From: VAZQ01 sp963702695
GTDB taxonomy: Bacteria; Pseudomonadota; Alphaproteobacteria; Rhizobiales; Xanthobacteraceae
Assembly (NCBI GenBank): GCA_963702695.1
Contig: CAVPDS010000005.1
Location: 88,668 to 152,667 of the forward strand
Direction of reading: 5' to 3'
DNA: 64,000 nucleotides
In this document: one piece after another, positions 46,010 through 54,809 of the stretch
How positions within the stretch are numbered: the stretch's first letter is position 1
Layout: every line of letters begins with the position of its first letter
Program-made: the position numbers and the translations under genes
Notes under the pieces: model-generated
What the model saw: only the letters and a program-made list of their open reading frames with translations
The model's database searches: none
Told to the model about the DNA's origin: nothing

Positions 46010-47881
46010 CTACGCCGCAATGGTACCAGCCGCTTTCCCTTCCGGGCCGATCGGCAGCTCGAATTGAAAGTTCGAACCCTGGCTCGCGCCCGGCGAAGCC
46101 CAAATCTTCCCGCCGTGATTCTCGATGATCGAGTGGCAGATGGAAAGACCCATCCCCATCCCGCGCTCCTTGGTCGTGAACAGCGGACTGAAAATCCGGT
46201 CCAGATTCGAAGGATCAACTCCCGTGCCGGTGTCTTCGATTGATACCTGCACCATATTGGCGTTCACCTGACCGGACTTCACCGTCAACACGCGCCGCGG
46301 CACCGGCTGCATGGCTTCGATGGCATTCATGACCAGGTTCAGGACAACCTGCTGCAGTTGTACCTCGTCTCCCGTCACGGCTGGCAAACGATCGGTGAGT
46401 TGCAACTGCAGATTGACTCCGTTCTTCTGCAGATCGACCCGCACCATCGCCACAATCGCCCGAAGGAGATTGTTGACATCGATCGACCCACGCTCACCGG
46501 CATCCTTCCTGAACATCGCCCGCACGCTTTTGACGATGTCGCTGGCGCGGTGACTGGCGGCTACGATTTGCTCGAGGGCCGCACGCGTCTTGTCCAGATC
46601 AGGCGTCTCGGCACGAAGCCAGCGCAGCGCCGCACTGGCCCTGGTCGCTATCCCGGTCAAGGGCTGGTTGACTTCGTGGGCGATCGACGCCGACAGTTCT
46701 CCCGCCGCCGCGCGGCAATTCATGTAAGTCAGTTCGGTCATGGAATGGCGCGCTTGCAGCTCCGCCAGATTGCGGCGCCGATGCTCGTAAAGCAGCCAGG
46801 AGATCATCGCGGCCTGCAGCATGAGGGCACCGCAAACGACGAGAATCTGTATGCGGTATTCCTGCCATGCGGTCGGCTGGCGAAAGCGTATTTCGCTCCC
46901 AGGCGGAAGCGCGTCCTCTTTGATGTTCCACCGTTGCAACTGGCGCCAATCAAACATGGGCTTGAGCGTATTGCCCGAGCTTACTGGAATATCCGATGCG
47001 TCCTCGCCATTGAGGAGCCGCATGACGAGACGCCCGGCATCGCGGCCGACCTCCTGCGGGCTCATCACGAACCCGCCAATTGCGCCCATCCCGATTTCCG
47101 TTTCAGCATCGCCGATGATCGGCCGGCTGGTCGCTTGCGCGATCAGCGGCAGCGCCTCGACCGCGGTCGTATACTTCCGCTCCGAATCCGAGTTGATGCC
47201 AAAGTAGAAAACAGCACTGTTCGGCGGCAGCATCGCGACACGCTGGCATATCTGGCTGACCGGCAGCCCCATCAGATCGATGATCTCGAACTGCCGGGAA
47301 AACTCGGGGATTTCCGCGGCGAACTGGGGATAATAAACGGCCCCTTCGAAGGGGTTGCCGACGAGCACCAACCGCTTGAGGTCGGGCAGGAGCGTCTGCG
47401 CCGCCTTCACCATACTGGCAAAAGTCTTCTGAACAAAAATTCCCGTTGTCTTCGGCGGAACTGGGTGTGGCGCGTTCTCTTCGCTAAGGGCGGTAAACAC
47501 GACCGGCGCTGCAGGCCAGGCCGCCCTACGCAGCTTGGCGGCGAAATCAAGCGCGCCTGGCCCGATGGACAGGATGACGTCAAAGGGCTTGTCGCGATAT
47601 TTGTCGGTTAGATGAGTTAGCAGATTATCGTCATATTGACGGGCTCCGAAGCTGAAGAGATCGAGATGCTCCACCGAGTAGGAAATCGGTCGGCCCGATC
47701 TGTCGGTCTTGTTCGATTGGACAGCCGCAATGATGGCAGTCGACCATGGACGCATGGGGGCCGACTGATCAAGAATAAGCACTGCGCGCGGGAAAGTCTG
47801 ATCGGCCCGCGTTGCCAGAATCGGCAAGCAAGTCATCAGATAAACAACAATGGCTACGCACGTCCACCCAAAACGCTGCAA
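46010..47881 (-). CDS. Sensor histidine kinase with periplasmic ABC-substrate-binding-like sensor
   Basis: The 623-residue protein starts with a signal anchor (VAIVVYLMTCLPILATRA). A periplasmic region of about 320 residues resembles the ABC_sub_bind (PF04392-type) fold: VILSIGPGALDFAAKL, AAPVVFTALSEEN, AVFYFGINSD and IGGFVMSPQEVG. One membrane segment (VCGALMLQAAMISWLLYEH) connects to HisKA with the H-box SIAHEVNQPLTG. The ATPase domain has N-box LNLVMNAIEAM, G1 DTGTGVDPSN and G2 ERGMGMGLSIC. It should sense a periplasmic ligand. No response regulator is encoded nearby, so it is an orphan. Confidence 0.88.
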   Translation of the reverse strand: MQRFGWTCVAIVVYLMTCLPILATRADQTFPRAVLILDQSAPMRPWSTAIIAAVQSNKTDRSGRPISYSVEHLDLFSFGARQYDDNLLTHLTDKYRDKPFDVILSIGPGALDFAAKLRRAAWPAAPVVFTALSEENAPHPVPPKTTGIFVQKTFASMVKAAQTLLPDLKRLVLVGNPFEGAVYYPQFAAEIPEFSRQFEIIDLMGLPVSQICQRVAMLPPNSAVFYFGINSDSERKYTTAVEALPLIAQATSRPIIGDAETEIGMGAIGGFVMSPQEVGRDAGRLVMRLLNGEDASDIPVSSGNTLKPMFDWRQLQRWNIKEDALPPGSEIRFRQPTAWQEYRIQILVVCGALMLQAAMISWLLYEHRRRNLAELQARHSMTELTYMNCRAAAGELSASIAHEVNQPLTGIATRASAALRWLRAETPDLDKTRAALEQIVAASHRASDIVKSVRAMFRKDAGERGSIDVNNLLRAIVAMVRVDLQKNGVNLQLQLTDRLPAVTGDEVQLQQVVLNLVMNAIEAMQPVPRRVLTVKSGQVNANMVQVSIEDTGTGVDPSNLDRIFSPLFTTKERGMGMGLSICHSIIENHGGKIWASPGASQGSNFQFELPIGPEGKAAGTIAA

Positions 47882-48065
47882 CCGGCCCTCATTCGAGAAG
47901 CATGATCACGGCCGAGAGTACGGCTCATTGATTGCTTCTTCAAGAAGCTCTGACGGAAAATACTTCGCGCCGCCCCAAATCGGATATTGGATATCGGGCA
48001 CCGCCCAATTGGAAGGCCTCTGCCGACGCGCTACCATCCCCTCGTCAACTGGGAGATTTTCGACG

Positions 48066-48269
48066 ATGGCAAGCGGCACCGTGAAATGGTTCAACCCGAC
48101 GAAGGGTTATGGGTTCATTCAGCCGCAAGGCGGCGGCACGGACGTGTTTGTACACATATCGGCCGTCGAGCAGGCGGGACTATCCACACTGAACGAAGGC
48201 GCCAGCGTCGAATTTGAAATTGAGAGCAGCCGCGGGAAGGAATCCGCGACCAGGCTCAAGGTCAAGTGA
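48066..48269 (+). CDS. CspA-family cold shock protein
   Basis: The ATG at 48066 gives a 67-residue single cold-shock domain. RNP1 reads KGYGFIQ and RNP2 reads DVFVHIS, the two RNA-binding strands. GTVKWFNPTKGYGFI is the family signature. These proteins bind single-stranded RNA and DNA and act as RNA chaperones. The 184 bases between this gene and the divergent kinase gene would include a long 5' leader, usual for csp genes. A GGGAG lies about ten bases upstream of the start. Confidence 0.93.
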   Translation: MASGTVKWFNPTKGYGFIQPQGGGTDVFVHISAVEQAGLSTLNEGASVEFEIESSRGKESATRLKVK

Positions 48270-48417
48270 TCTCCAGCCGCCGGACGCACCGGACGCGCAG
48301 CGAGAGCGCGGGAGGGCTAAAAAAGAACCAAATGCCGCTTCCGGCGTCCGTGCGTCCGTTTGCAGGTTGCGGCCATCCGTCCCCTGCCTCTGCTAGACTA
48401 GTAGCTCGTCACAGTGA

Positions 48418-48615
48418 TTATGACTGGTTGATTTTGAGCCAGTTTAGGATGGGCAAGTCCTTCGGATCCACGAGGATCTGGATGGTTCGGGCGACGCCGT
48501 GTTGACGGCGAATGAGGTCATTTCGTTCGAGCGTCAGGATCATCTGGTAGACCGAGGGCGGGCTGACTTGAAAGTCGCGCTGCATGTCGGTCTCGGCGGG
48601 CGGGCGTCGGAACAT
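48418..48615 (-). CDS. LexA-like winged-helix passenger protein of the IS630 element
   Basis: The ATG at 48615 gives 65 residues, but the frame stays open upstream (GFTDKQGQYLAFIYTYSHM) without an ATG, so the real start may be further up at a rare codon, or the 5' end is damaged. MFRRPPAETDMQRDFQVSPP and VYQMILTLERNDLIRRQ form a winged helix-turn-helix like the LexA DNA-binding domain. The TAA stop lies inside the left terminal repeat. It may regulate the transposase from the shared upstream region; that is inference. Confidence 0.55.
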   Translation of the reverse strand: MFRRPPAETDMQRDFQVSPPSVYQMILTLERNDLIRRQHGVARTIQILVDPKDLPILNWLKINQS

Positions 48616-48748
48616 GTGCGAGTAAGTATAGATGAAGGCCAGGTACTGGCCTTGCTTGTCGGTGAAGCCTCGAGCGCTGAGGCTTCGAGCAGCGCCTGAT
48701 TTTTGATTTATTCGTCGGTTCGTCCGGCTCTCCGAAAAGGAGGTCGCG

Positions 48749-49870
48749 ATGAATGTACGTTACCGGGTCGAATTGAGCCAAGCCGAACGCTGCGAACTCA
48801 CCACGATGTTGAGCAAAGGCAAACGGGCCGCCCGCAAACTCAAGCGCGCCCAGATATTGCTGGCGGCCGACGCCGGCCGCAGCGATGAAGAGATTGCCCG
48901 CACGGTGGCAGTAGGCGGCTCCACGGTGTACCGGACCAAGCGGCGCTTCGTGGAAGGTAATCTGGAGCGGGCGCTGAGCGAAGAGCCGCGCCCCGGGGCG
49001 GAGCGCAAGCTCACCGGCAAGGAGGAAGCCTTGCTGGTGGCAACGGCCTGCGCAAACCCTCCTGAGGGTCGCGCCCGCTGGACGCTGGAACTGCTGGCCG
49101 ACGCCATGGTCAGGCTCACCGGACACGAGAGCCTGTCGGGCGAGACGGTGCGCCGGCGGCTGGCCGAAAACGGTCTCAAGCCCTGGCGCAGGGACATGTG
49201 GTGCATTCCAAAGGTCGACGGCGAATACGTCGCCCGCATGGAAGACGTGCTCGACCTCTATGCCGAAACGCCTGACCCCGAGCGGCCGGTGGTCTGCTTC
49301 GACGAAAGCCCAGTCCAACTCATCGGCGAGGTGCGCCAGCCGATCCCGGCCGCGCCGGGCCAGCACGAACGTTACGATTGCGAGTACCGCCGCAACGGCA
49401 CCGTCAACCTCTTCGTTATGCTCGACGTGCATCGTCCCTGGCGTAAGGTCAAAGTCACCGAGCGGCGAGCGGCAGGAGATTACGCCCAGTGCATGCGCGA
49501 ACTCGCCGACGTCCATTATCCCGACGCCGCGTGCATCCGGGTCGTGCAGGACAACCTGTCAACCCACTCGGCCGGTGCCCTCTATGAGGCGTTCTCGCCC
49601 GCCGAGGCCCGGCGTATCTTGCGCCGCCTCGAGTTCCACTACACCCCCAAGCATGCCAGTTGGCTCAACATGGTCGAGATCGAGATCGGCGTGCTGCGCG
49701 GCCAATGTCTCGATCGCCGCATTGACGATCCGAAGCGCCTCCTCCGCGAAATCGCGGCATGGGAGCGACAACGAAACGCCGCCAGCGCCCGCATCAAATG
49801 GATGTTCACAACCGACAAGGCCCGCACCAAAATGGGCCGCGCCTATCCCGTCACGTCCAATAAGTCATAA
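48749..49870 (+). CDS. IS630 family transposase
   Basis: The ATG at 48749 follows AAGGAGG and gives 373 residues. The N-terminal half has two helix-turn-helix-like regions (DEEIARTVAVGGSTVYRTKR). The DDE catalytic triad is visible as CFDESPVQL, VQDNLSTH and NMVEIEIGVL, with HYTPKHASWLN before the last Glu. The C-terminus ends in the right terminal repeat (NKS then stop). It looks intact and potentially active. Confidence 0.95.
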   Translation: MNVRYRVELSQAERCELTTMLSKGKRAARKLKRAQILLAADAGRSDEEIARTVAVGGSTVYRTKRRFVEGNLERALSEEPRPGAERKLTGKEEALLVATACANPPEGRARWTLELLADAMVRLTGHESLSGETVRRRLAENGLKPWRRDMWCIPKVDGEYVARMEDVLDLYAETPDPERPVVCFDESPVQLIGEVRQPIPAAPGQHERYDCEYRRNGTVNLFVMLDVHRPWRKVKVTERRAAGDYAQCMRELADVHYPDAACIRVVQDNLSTHSAGALYEAFSPAEARRILRRLEFHYTPKHASWLNMVEIEIGVLRGQCLDRRIDDPKRLLREIAAWERQRNAASARIKWMFTTDKARTKMGRAYPVTSNKS

Positions 49871-49892
49871 TCACTGTGCCGAGCTACTAGTC

Positions 49893-50034
49893 CTACCTGA
49901 AAGGCCTTATAGTCGGCTTGCCAGTCCGAGCTGAATACGTTGATGCGTCTGAGCAGGTGCTTCTTCGAAACACGGTCGTCGAATTGAAACTCATAGAACA
50001 GACTTGCCTGATCGACGTTCTGTCGGCTCATCAT
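49893..50034 (-). pseudogene. IS1182-like transposase, N-terminal fragment
   Basis: From ATG at 50034 or 50031, the fragment reads MSRQNVDQASLFYEFQFDDR and VSKKHLLRRINVF, matching the N-terminus of IS1182-family transposases. After about 33 residues the similarity stops, a few tens of bases before the IS630 right end. The rest of the gene is missing. The remaining sequence up to 50399 shows no recognisable gene. Confidence 0.65.
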
Positions 50035-50399
50035 GATCCGCCCCAACGTCATCGCATCCAAAAAGCGGAAGCGCTGTTCGTGCAGCATCGACCCATCAGC
50101 GACATAACGAACGCAACTGCCGGATTGCGGTATTGGCGCCTTAACGCGCGCAGCTTTCCCAGCTTGCTGCGCCTGACGCGGAATACAATGACAAGAACGC
50201 CTTGCATGTTATCGTTGAGATACAAGTCGAAGCGGGGTTGGTACTGAGCTAAAATTTGTCTTGCAGCTATTGATGCTTATGACTTCGTCAGCCACGCTGA
50301 GGTGGCCGTGATGTTGACCGAGGAGAAGAGGATTGACACAGGATCATTGGCGTAAGCTCAAAAAGGCGCAACAGAGATTGGCGCTCTGCCGTCTACTGA

Positions 50400-51589
50400 T
50401 ACCGCTTCCATAGCTGATTGAATCGGATGTACTGGGTTCCGGCCTCCGGAACGGGGTTTTTCTTCGGCGCGAGGTTTTTCTTCGGCGCGAGGTGTGATTC
50501 GCTTTTGACGATCTGATTCGGAGGGAACAGATGGTTAAATGCACCAAAGGGCAGGTCCGTCTATTGAAGAAAGCACTTTACTGGAAAGGCGATCCAAAGC
50601 GCCGTGAACGCATCCGGATGGTGCTGTTGCGGGAAAGCGGGATGACGCAGCCTGCGATCGCACAGGCGATGGGCGTTTCGTTAAGCACGGTGAACCGGGC
50701 GCACATGTCTTATGACGGCGGCGGGCTCAAGGGACTCCAATCGAAGCGTTGCGGTGGGCGCCAGCGCGAGAACATGACCTTGGCAGAGGAAAAGGCTCTG
50801 CTGGCGGGTTTTGCCAAGGCCGCCGGAGCGGGCGAGATGTTGAACATCCACGATATCAAGGCGGCTTACGAGAAGGCCATCGGCCACGAAACCAGCAACA
50901 GCACGGTCTACAATCTTCTGGATCGGCATGACTGGCGCAAGCTGATGCCACGTCCGTTTCATCCCCAACGCGACCTCGCGGCTCAAAACGCTTTTAAAAA
51001 ACCCATTTTCCAGATGCTGTGAGGAAAGCCCGGCGGGCTGCCGCCAGGCGTGGTCGTCGCTTGCGGATCATGTTCGCCGATGAAGCGCGCTTCGGCCGGA
51101 TGAACCGCCCGCGGCCGTGCTGGGCTCCTATCGGCATCAGGCCGGGGGTCGCCTGCCAACTCATTCGTGAATACGTCTATTTATATGGCGCTGTCAGCCC
51201 ACAGGACGGAACTTGCGTCTATCTGATCATGCCGGCGCCCGATACGGAATGCTTCCAGATTTTCCTGAACACCTTGGCTAAGAAATATTCCAGGGAGTTC
51301 GTCTTGCTGTTTGTGGATGGTGCCGGAAATCACCGCAGCGATAAGCTTGTAATTCCCGCCAATATCATGATGCATCCGCTACCGGCTTACTCTCCGGAAT
51401 TGAACCCTCAGGAAAATATCTGGGACGAAATTCGGGAGAAAATTTTCAAAAACTATGCCCTCAAATCCATGGACGAGGTCTACGCCAAGCTGGAGGAGGC
51501 TGCATCTTACATCGAATGCAATCCAAAACTCGTCAAATCCATCACGTCGTTCCCCTACATCGTCAGGTCATTGTGATCTGGAAGCGGTA
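50400..51589. mobile_element. Second IS630-family element, about 1.19 kb
   Basis: Short terminal inverted repeats TACCGCTTCCA (50400-50410) and TGGAAGCGGTA (51579-51589) bound the element, with TA at each end as the expected target duplication. The transposase is in two overlapping frames. A perfect 18-base tandem duplication (GTTTTTCTTCGGCGCGAG twice, 50456-50491) lies in the left leader. The insertion is at a TA that overlaps the start codon of the HTH gene to the right. Confidence 0.85.
50531..51576 (+). CDS. IS630 family transposase in two frames (probable -1 frameshifting)
   Basis: The first frame (50531-51022) carries the HTH part (IRMVLLRESGMTQPAIAQAM) and ends just after AFKKPIFQML. 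The second frame, -1 relative to it, continues from the A-run at 50996-51001 through FPDAVRKARRAAARRGRRLR and holds the catalytic residues: MFADEARFGRMNRP, FVDGAGNHRSD and PAYSPELNPQENIWDEIRE. A slip on AAAAAA would give one protein of about 350 residues. Programmed frameshifting is known in IS families including some IS630 members; a simple one-base mutation is the alternative. GGAGGGAAC precedes the ATG. Confidence 0.85.
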
Positions 51590-51939
51590 TGATTGATATC
51601 ATGCGAAGTGTGCATGGTGCTTACGCTCCGGCTACCGAGCCGTTTGGTACGCGTCTGGAAACTTTCTTCATCGGGCTTTGTGTGGCGCTTGGCGATATCG
51701 ACGGGAAGCCTTTTTCTGTCGCCAAGATTGCTGCTTATATGCGCGTGCCCCGTACGACGGTCATCCGCCGGCTCAATAGGTTGCAAAGTTGGGGCTTAGT
51801 CGCTCGCCGGGGGCGTTATTACTATGCGAACGAGAACACGCTCAATTCTCTTATCGGCATGCGAAGCTACCAACAGGCCCGACGCATTCTGAGCAAGGCG
51901 GTAGAGGAATTGACCGTTTTGGACACTTTCACGGATTGA
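51589..51939 (+). CDS. HTH transcriptional regulator-like protein
   Basis: The 116-residue product has a winged HTH region, KPFSVAKIAAYMRVPRTTVI followed by RRLNRLQSWGLVARRGRYY, like MarR/IclR-type or phage regulators. Its ATG at 51589 overlaps the right end of the IS630 element, so its natural promoter and ribosome site were displaced. Rejoining the flanks gives ..CTGATATGATT.., in which an upstream short frame (..LCRLLI) ends in TGA overlapping this ATG. It may now be silent or driven from the IS. Confidence 0.65.
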   Translation: MIDIMRSVHGAYAPATEPFGTRLETFFIGLCVALGDIDGKPFSVAKIAAYMRVPRTTVIRRLNRLQSWGLVARRGRYYYANENTLNSLIGMRSYQQARRILSKAVEELTVLDTFTD

Positions 51940-52723
51940 CGCAAGCCTAACTAGAAATCATAACGAAGCACGGTCATCACGGACAGCCGCACTCGCTAAT
52001 ATTTGCGGGAGGGTGCGTGAGTTGGCTGTACAACCCAATCCCCGGTTATTCCGTCCGACATCATGCATTGGAGCTTCTACGTGATCTGGTTCGCCGCCCT
52101 GACGGTCGCATTGGGCGCATTCCTCTCAATATTTTGGCCGCTATGAGGTAGCTCGTCGTTAGCAGCTTCTTTGCTTGAAAATTCAGTCTTAAGTAGATGA
52201 AGAGGTCCGAGCTGATCATCGTCAAGAGTACCGGCGACCAGACGGGGAAGGTGATCTGATCATGAACGCTGACGCGGGCACCTGGATCGCCGATCTGGCG
52301 GCGCCTAAGGTCTGCCTCTTTCAACAGCGCACCAGCGTCGAGGCTCGGCGGCCGCGGCACAGCCGCGACTTGAATCCGTGGGCACTGGGAGGTGCCCCCC
52401 AGGACGTTGAGCCACCTGGTCACAATCCTTGACTCCCGGCTCGGGCCGGATTGTGCCCAGTCAGAGTTGATTGAGGTTTCGGCCCGGGCCCTCGCGGCCG
52501 GGCTTTGAATGGCAATGCGCAAATGATCCGACCATCACCTCGACGCTGCCAACCTGCCCCGGTTCTCTCCCTCCCTGAGCTGGCGCGCCAGATCGGGGCT
52601 GCCGCGCTTCTGAGGCAGGCGAGGGCACCGCCATCCCAGTCGTCGTCAACACGTCGTCTTCTTGGCCTGAGACACGTACAGCATCCTGAGCGCCCAGCGT
52701 AACCACAATTTCCGAGGTGCCCC
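51940..52723. other. Gene-poor stretch with one tiny membrane ORF
   Basis: No gene of normal size is supported in this 784-base stretch. A 27-codon frame from ATG at 52063 to TGA at 52146 (MHWSFYVIWFAALTVALGAF..) is strongly hydrophobic and could be a single-span membrane peptide, but has no clear ribosome site. A frame at 52262 of 56 codons is unremarkable. The rest looks like decayed DNA. Confidence 0.35.
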
Positions 52724-53098
52724 TTGTCCAGACGGATCAACCGAGCCACTGTCGATGCGCTGGTAACGCGCGCCTATTTCAAACTGGTTCTGGTCCCTTG
52801 GGATGCGAACAAATCGCGTGCGATAACGCTCGCGACGTTTTGCAACCGCGAAGTTCGATTGGTCGAGCTCCTGGATCCGAGCGACTTCATGCCGAATTTG
52901 TGGTTGGAGCTTCACGACCTGGTCAGCAGGGCGACGCTGGACAGTTGCGCCTGCCGCGACCTCGAAACTGCCGCAAGGGGCGCTGAACAGCTGCTAGCGC
53001 GGGCTGGCATGCTGGAGACGGAAGGCGAGCTCGCCCCGGAAAAGGATGACGGCGGCGTCAATTCCGATCCGTCGGCCGCGTGTATGCGCACATCGTAG
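52724..53098 (+). CDS. Hypothetical protein, uncertain
   Basis: TTG at 52724, preceded by GAGG, would give 124 residues. AYFKLVLVPWDANKSRAITL and LDPSDFMPNLWLELHDLVSR are compositionally plausible for a real globular protein. No domain is recognised. It lies in the accessory region upstream of an excisionase-like gene. Between 53099 and 53539 I see no further gene. Confidence 0.3.
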   Translation: MSRRINRATVDALVTRAYFKLVLVPWDANKSRAITLATFCNREVRLVELLDPSDFMPNLWLELHDLVSRATLDSCACRDLETAARGAEQLLARAGMLETEGELAPEKDDGGVNSDPSAACMRTS

Positions 53099-53539
53099 CT
53101 CCCGTGTGGCCTGAAAACGCGCGATCTCGTCCTTGCTGGTCGCGATGCCGGGTGGGCGGGGCTGAAGTGGAACTGCACGAGGCTGCCACGCATGCCAGCG
53201 GCACAGAAGCTGATTGCGGACGCCTCCGCCGGGTCGGACCTGACGGCGCAATCCCGAGTATCGCGTTCGCAGTAGGGACGCTCATTGCTGAGCGCCCCCT
53301 GCACAGAACCGGACGAGCCCGTTTCGGGCATCCGGCTCCCGCCTCGGGTGTTTGACGGCGAAGCGTGCACTGGGCCAAGGATGGAGGATGCGCGGCATCG
53401 GAAGCCAGTCATTCGCCAGCTTTGTCATTCGCGCCCATGTCAGCTTGTCCTTTTGGCTCCGACGCCGAAGCGCCTTGTGCCAGAACGTAATGACACGGTA
53501 GCGGAACGCGCCGATCGCTGGCCCGTTGGTTGGGACCGC

Positions 53540-53746
53540 GTGATAAGCGAAAAAGCCGGTGACACAGTCACCAATCTCATCCGCCACCTCAACCAAGACG
53601 ACGTCGCGCAGCGCTGGAGCATCAGCCCGCGGACCCTCGAACGGTGGCGATGGACCGGGCAGAGACCGCGGTTTCTGAAACTCGGCGGCCGCGTCGTCTA
53701 TCGCCTCTGTGACATCGAAGCCTACGAGGCCGGCGCCAACCTGTAG
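53540..53746 (+). CDS. Small HTH protein, excisionase/AlpA-like
   Basis: A GTG at 53540 gives 68 residues; a longer frame from 53285 looks non-coding at its start. LNQDDVAQRWSISPRTLERW followed by RWTGQRPRFLKLGGRVVYRL and DIEAYEAG is the helix-turn-helix 17/MerR-like fold of excisionases and AlpA-type regulators in phages and integrative elements. No integrase or relaxase is nearby, so it is probably a remnant of a mobile element. Confidence 0.7.
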   Translation: MISEKAGDTVTNLIRHLNQDDVAQRWSISPRTLERWRWTGQRPRFLKLGGRVVYRLCDIEAYEAGANL

Positions 53747-53955
53747 GGCATTGCAATCACGACCCATCTACTGCGATGCCGTGCGTCGGGCCTTGCCCAC
53801 CTACAGCCGCAGCTTCGTTCTCGCAGAAGGACAAGGACCTCGGCCTGCAGGGCCGCCGACGACCGAAATAGTCCAGGCTATCGCATACCAAATAAGGCTA
53901 CAGGATTCGTCATCGCATCGATGGTCACCCGAGACATGAAACCGCTCCCTTTATC

Positions 53956-54471
53956 TCATGGGCACCGAACTCGTACGCCGCCCTTTGCGACATAGGTTTG
54001 AGTCGCGGGGTCGTAGGAGCGGAAGCGTTGAGCACAAGCGGCAATGGCGTCAGAGGCGCCCCCATTGAATCCATCGTTGTAGTAGGTGTCACCATAATAT
54101 CCGGGGTATCCGGCTGAATAGGCGACGCCCGCACCTATCACCGCCGCTGTACCCACGCCATATCCGCGCCGATAGCCCACGCCTACACCATAGCCCGGTC
54201 TGCCGACGCCAATGCCGGGTCTGCCGACACCCACGCCGGGCCGCGCAATCGGATGGGACACATGCGCACGGCCCAGGCCGCCGACATTCCCGACGCGGAC
54301 GCCGCCTGCCCGGCCAACCCCGCCAGCACGCACGCCACCGCCACCAAAGCCACCAGCACGCGCTCCGCCGCCGCCGCCGCGGCCGCCGCGCGCATCCGCA
54401 ACATCGACCACCATGGCAGCTGCGATAACGGATGCGATGACGGCAAAGCTGACCGATTTAATTGTGAACAT
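53956..54471 (-). CDS. Secreted Gly-rich protein with BA14K-like C-terminus
   Basis: The ATG at 54471 is preferred because AGGAGG lies eight bases upstream; 171 residues result. A signal peptide (VIASVIAAAMVVDVADA) is followed by a Gly/Arg/Val-rich low-complexity region of about 90 residues with repeated GVGRPG units. The C-terminus reads AIAACAQRFRSYDPATQTYV and ends VRCP, the BA14K-like pattern. Such proteins are common small envelope proteins in Brucella and Bradyrhizobium; lectin-like and immunogenic roles have been proposed for BA14K. Confidence 0.75.
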   Translation of the reverse strand: MFTIKSVSFAVIASVIAAAMVVDVADARGGRGGGGGARAGGFGGGGVRAGGVGRAGGVRVGNVGGLGRAHVSHPIARPGVGVGRPGIGVGRPGYGVGVGYRRGYGVGTAAVIGAGVAYSAGYPGYYGDTYYNDGFNGGASDAIAACAQRFRSYDPATQTYVAKGGVRVRCP

Positions 54472-54809
54472 CGGCACATCCTCCTGTTGCGGGTCTACAC
54501 ACAACGCGCCCTTCACGTCACTGAGATGACCCTCAAGTCACGGCCGCGTCTTGATTGTTTGCTAGCACGAACCTGAGTGATCGATGACGCCAATTAGGTC
54601 AGGACGCATTGCACTTTGGTTCAAACTCGTATCATCGTCCAAGCTCGCGCGCGGTAAACCAAGGTATGCAGCGTCATCTGTTAGTACTAACCCAGGTTAC
54701 CTCATTGCAATTGCACTTGAAGGTACACGCCGCGCACATTGATGCGCGGCAACCATCATGTTGGTCCTGCGAAGACCTAAGAGGCGGGTGCCAGCAAAGG
54801 CAATTCAAC

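Larger units (their letters stand above)
48399..49889. mobile_element. Complete IS630-family element with divergent HTH passenger
   Basis: Terminal inverted repeats of 27 bases begin TAGTAGCTCG(T/G)CACAGTGA at 48399-48425 and 49863-49889, and differ at one position. TA dinucleotides at both ends fit the TA target duplication of IS630/Tc1. The element is about 1.49 kb. It carries the transposase on the plus strand and a small HTH gene on the minus strand, divergent from a shared central region (48616-48748). Both genes end inside the terminal repeats. The right end abuts a transposase fragment of another IS family. Confidence 0.9.

Noticed and set aside
45835..46218. 127-codon frame at the 3' end of the sensor kinase
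   Set aside because: It repeats motifs such as MILRIWTGFSVRCSRPRS that are another-frame reading of the kinase ATPase domain.
48518..49516. 332-codon minus-strand frame in the first IS630
   Set aside because: Antisense shadow of the transposase gene.
54183..54576. Pro/Ala-rich frames opposite the Gly-rich protein
   Set aside because: Low-complexity shadows of the Gly-rich coding repeats; no ribosome sites.
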